NCBI RefSeq assembly: GCF_014205275.1
Contig: NZ_JACHND010000001.1
Coordinates: forward strand, 1,178,001 to 1,242,000
Length of the DNA stretch: 64,000 bases
Source of the DNA: Sphaerisporangium siamense
GTDB taxonomy: Bacteria > Actinomycetota > Actinomycetes > Streptosporangiales > Streptosporangiaceae
Reading direction: 5' to 3'
Under the pieces are notes generated by a model. The model was not told the origin of the DNA and searched no databases. It saw nothing but the letters and a program-made list of their open reading frames with translations. Shown here one piece after another: positions 62,241-64,000 of the stretch; within the stretch, counting starts at the first letter, position 1, and each line of letters opens with the position of its first letter. The position numbers and the translations under genes are program-made.

Positions 62241-63091
62241 CGGGACGTCCCGTCCCCGTGGCCGGCGAACAGCTTCTCCGACAGCTCATCGCAGATGGCG
62301 TGGAAGGCGGCGTCGTGCAGGATCTCGGGCGTGCGCGGCCGCGGCAGGTCGACGCGGACGACGTCCAGGATCGTTCCAGGGCGCGGCGACATCAGGACCA
62401 CGGTGTCGGAGAGCAGCACGGCCTCGGCGATGCCATGGGTGACCAGCACGGTGGTCGTGCCGCGCTCGGCCCAGATGCGCTGCAGTTCGAAGTTGAGCCG
62501 CTGGCGGGTCAGGTCGTCCAGCGCTCCGAACGGTTCGTCGAGGAGCAGGAGGTCGGGATGGGTGACCAGGGACCGGGCGAGCGACACCCGCTGGCGCATG
62601 CCCCCGGACAACTGCGACGGCCTGGCCTTCTCGAACCCGCTGAGGCCGACGAGCCGGATCAGTTCGGCGACCGTGTCGCCGTCGCGGCGGCCGGCCACCT
62701 CCAGCGGGAGCCGGATGTTGGCCTCCACGCTGCGCCACGGCAGCAGGCCGGCGTCCTGGAAGGCGATGCCGACGCCGTGCCCCTCCCGCAGCTCGCGCGG
62801 GGTGCGGCCGTGGACGGTGACCGTCCCGCCGCTGGGGGTCTCCAGGTCGGCCAGCACCCGCAGGACCGTGGACTTGCCGCATCCCGACGGCCCCAGCAGC
62901 CCGACGAACTCGCCGCGCCGGGACTCGAACGAGAAGTCGCGGAGCGCCTCGACCGACGCCCCCTTGTCCACGAAGGTCTTGGTCAGGCCCTGGGTGCGGA
63001 TGCCTTCCGACGCGCGCGTGTCCGCCGTGGCGTCGCCGGTCGCCGCCGTTTCGAGCACTGTTCTCTCCTCAGATCCGGTGCGGCCGGTCAC
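62237..63091 (-). CDS. ABC transporter ATPase (SsuB/ThiZ-like)
   Basis: 284-aa ATPase with Walker [10 protein letters not shown], a Q-loop, the signature [15 protein letters not shown], Walker [13 protein letters not shown] and the H-loop VTHGIAEAV. Nitrate/sulfonate/pyrimidine-importer subgroup. ATG 63091 overlaps the stop of the binding protein. Confidence 0.93.
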   Translation of the reverse strand: MTGRTGSEERTVLETAATGDATADTRASEGIRTQGLTKTFVDKGASVEALRDFSFESRRGEFVGLLGPSGCGKSTVLRVLADLETPSGGTVTVHGRTPRELREGHGVGIAFQDAGLLPWRSVEANIRLPLEVAGRRDGDTVAELIRLVGLSGFEKARPSQLSGGMRQRVSLARSLVTHPDLLLLDEPFGALDDLTRQRLNFELQRIWAERGTTTVLVTHGIAEAVLLSDTVVLMSPRPGTILDVVRVDLPRPRTPEILHDAAFHAICDELSEKLFAGHGDGTSR

Positions 63092-64000
63092 CCGAGCAGC
63101 TCGTTCGTGAACAACGACGCGTCGAGCTTGATCCCGATGCTGCTCAGGCTCGTGATCGTCTCCTGGATGAGGGCGTCGGACATCCAGAAGAGGCCCTTGC
63201 CGCCGGCGGCGTCGTCGCCGGTGACGTACGGCGCGATGGCGTCGAGCGACTTGATCTGCTCGTCGAGCTTCAGGCCGAGGTCGGCGCCGTACTTCTTGAT
63301 GATGACGTCGGCGCCGTGCTTGTGGTCGCGCAGCGCCGCCTCCCAGCCCTGCCTGCTGCCGGCCATGAACTTGCGGGCGTTCTCGCGGGCGGCGGGGTCG
63401 TCCAGTGTCTGCTGGGAGACGAAGAAGACGCTCTGCATGCGGTTGAACCCGTAGTCGGCCAGCGGCATCACGTGCGTCTCCACCCCGCGCAGCGCCAGCG
63501 ACACCGGCTGGTTGGAGGCGAAGCCCCAGATGGCGTCGACCTCGCGGGCGGCGAGGGGAGCCGGGTCGAACTGGATCGGGACGAGCGTGACCTTACTGAC
63601 GTCCACGCCGTTGCGCTTCATGAACACGAGCGCGGTGTTCTTGCCGGCCAGCGTGATGCCGAGCTTCTTGCCCTCGATCTCCTTCGGGCTCTTGACGGGG
63701 TTGTCCGCGAGCGAGATCCAGCACTCGGGGCTCTTCTGCAGCCCGGCACCGACGATCTTCAGCTTCGAGCCGCGGGCGACGGCGGTGGCGACGTTCTCCG
63801 GGATCGCCTCGACGCCGACGTTGACGCGGTTGGTGGTGACCATGGGGACGACCGCGGAGTTCGGCCCGCCCGGGAGGACGTCGACGGTGAGCCCCTGCTT
63901 GGTGTAGAAGCCGTCGTTGACGCCGACGAAGACGCCCGCGTACTCCACGTTCGGGATCCAGGCCAGTTTCACCGAGAGCCGGCTCGGCGAGGCGGCGGTC
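63088..64000 (-). CDS. NMT1/THI5-like ABC substrate-binding protein, N-terminus outside the window
   Basis: Periplasmic-type binding protein of the ThiY/NMT1 group: [76 protein letters not shown] and [15 protein letters not shown]. The frame is open to base 64000, so the lipoprotein signal and start lie beyond the edge. The ligand is probably a pyrimidine or a related base, given the operon's amidohydrolase and nucleoside hydrolase. Confidence 0.88.
   Translation of the reverse strand, partial: TAASPSRLSVKLAWIPNVEYAGVFVGVNDGFYTKQGLTVDVLPGGPNSAVVPMVTTNRVNVGVEAIPENVATAVARGSKLKIVGAGLQKSPECWISLADNPVKSPKEIEGKKLGITLAGKNTALVFMKRNGVDVSKVTLVPIQFDPAPLAAREVDAIWGFASNQPVSLALRGVETHVMPLADYGFNRMQSVFFVSQQTLDDPAARENARKFMAGSRQGWEAALRDHKHGADVIIKKYGADLGLKLDEQIKSLDAIAPYVTGDDAAGGKGLFWMSDALIQETITSLSSIGIKLDASLFTNELLG

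Noticed and set aside
1-64000. Prophage or integrative element
   Set aside because: No integrase, phage structural gene, tRNA junction or conjugation gene was seen.

Overview
The window is high-GC DNA with the gene style of a filamentous actinomycete: GTG/TTG starts, many ATGA/GTGA stop-start overlaps, secreted proteases, an MbtH protein, a StrR-type regulator and NRPS genes. The genus cannot be set from sequence alone. Two genes run off the edges: a flavin monooxygenase on the left and an ABC solute-binding protein on the right.

Left flank (1-10.3 kb): a partial FAD hydroxylase, a methyltransferase divergent from a MerR regulator, a secreted S1 (alpha-lytic type) protease, a large secreted subtilisin-like (S8) protease facing it across a strong terminator, and a 14-helix type MFS exporter with unusual palindromes upstream, including two boxes that look like CsoR/CstR operators.

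Centre (10.3-43.0 kb): an NRPS biosynthetic locus. Leftward operons encode (i) SDR, a Thr-type A-PCP protein with a dead C domain, type II thioesterase and epoxide hydrolase; (ii) a hydratase, ACP, KASIII, 4-hydroxy-2-oxovalerate-type aldolase and acylating acetaldehyde dehydrogenase; (iii) a long set with a keto-acid C-methyltransferase-like protein, MbtH, a second methyltransferase, an adenylation domain interrupted by an FkbM-type methyltransferase with PCP, a free C domain, a PCP-C-A-PCP-C-A-PCP-TE NRPS, a bicovalent flavin oxidase, a truncated AsnRS-like enzyme, an MFS exporter and a P450 lacking ExxR. A second P450 and an aromatic-type aminotransferase lie on the plus strand, and a ParB/StrR-type regulator closes the locus. 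The logic suggests a short peptide of about three or four residues with Thr, a probable beta-methylated (aromatic) residue and possibly a basic residue, joined to an unusual acyl or keto-acid-derived unit, then oxidised and exported. No known product is recognised.

Right flank (43.7-64 kb): a branched-chain keto-acid dehydrogenase operon (E1alpha, E1beta, E2) with a divergent Lrp regulator, a TusA-like protein, a GlxA-type regulator whose promoter and 5' end are tandemly duplicated, a DUF6010-like membrane protein, a secreted glycosidase-like protein, an alpha/beta hydrolase with a large LAL/LuxR ATPase regulator, a secreted zinc metalloprotease with a ricin-type lectin tail, and a leftward nucleoside/pyrimidine salvage operon (ABC transporter, amidohydrolase, nucleoside hydrolase, ribokinase). 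No rRNA, tRNA, CRISPR, insertion sequence or phage gene was recognised.
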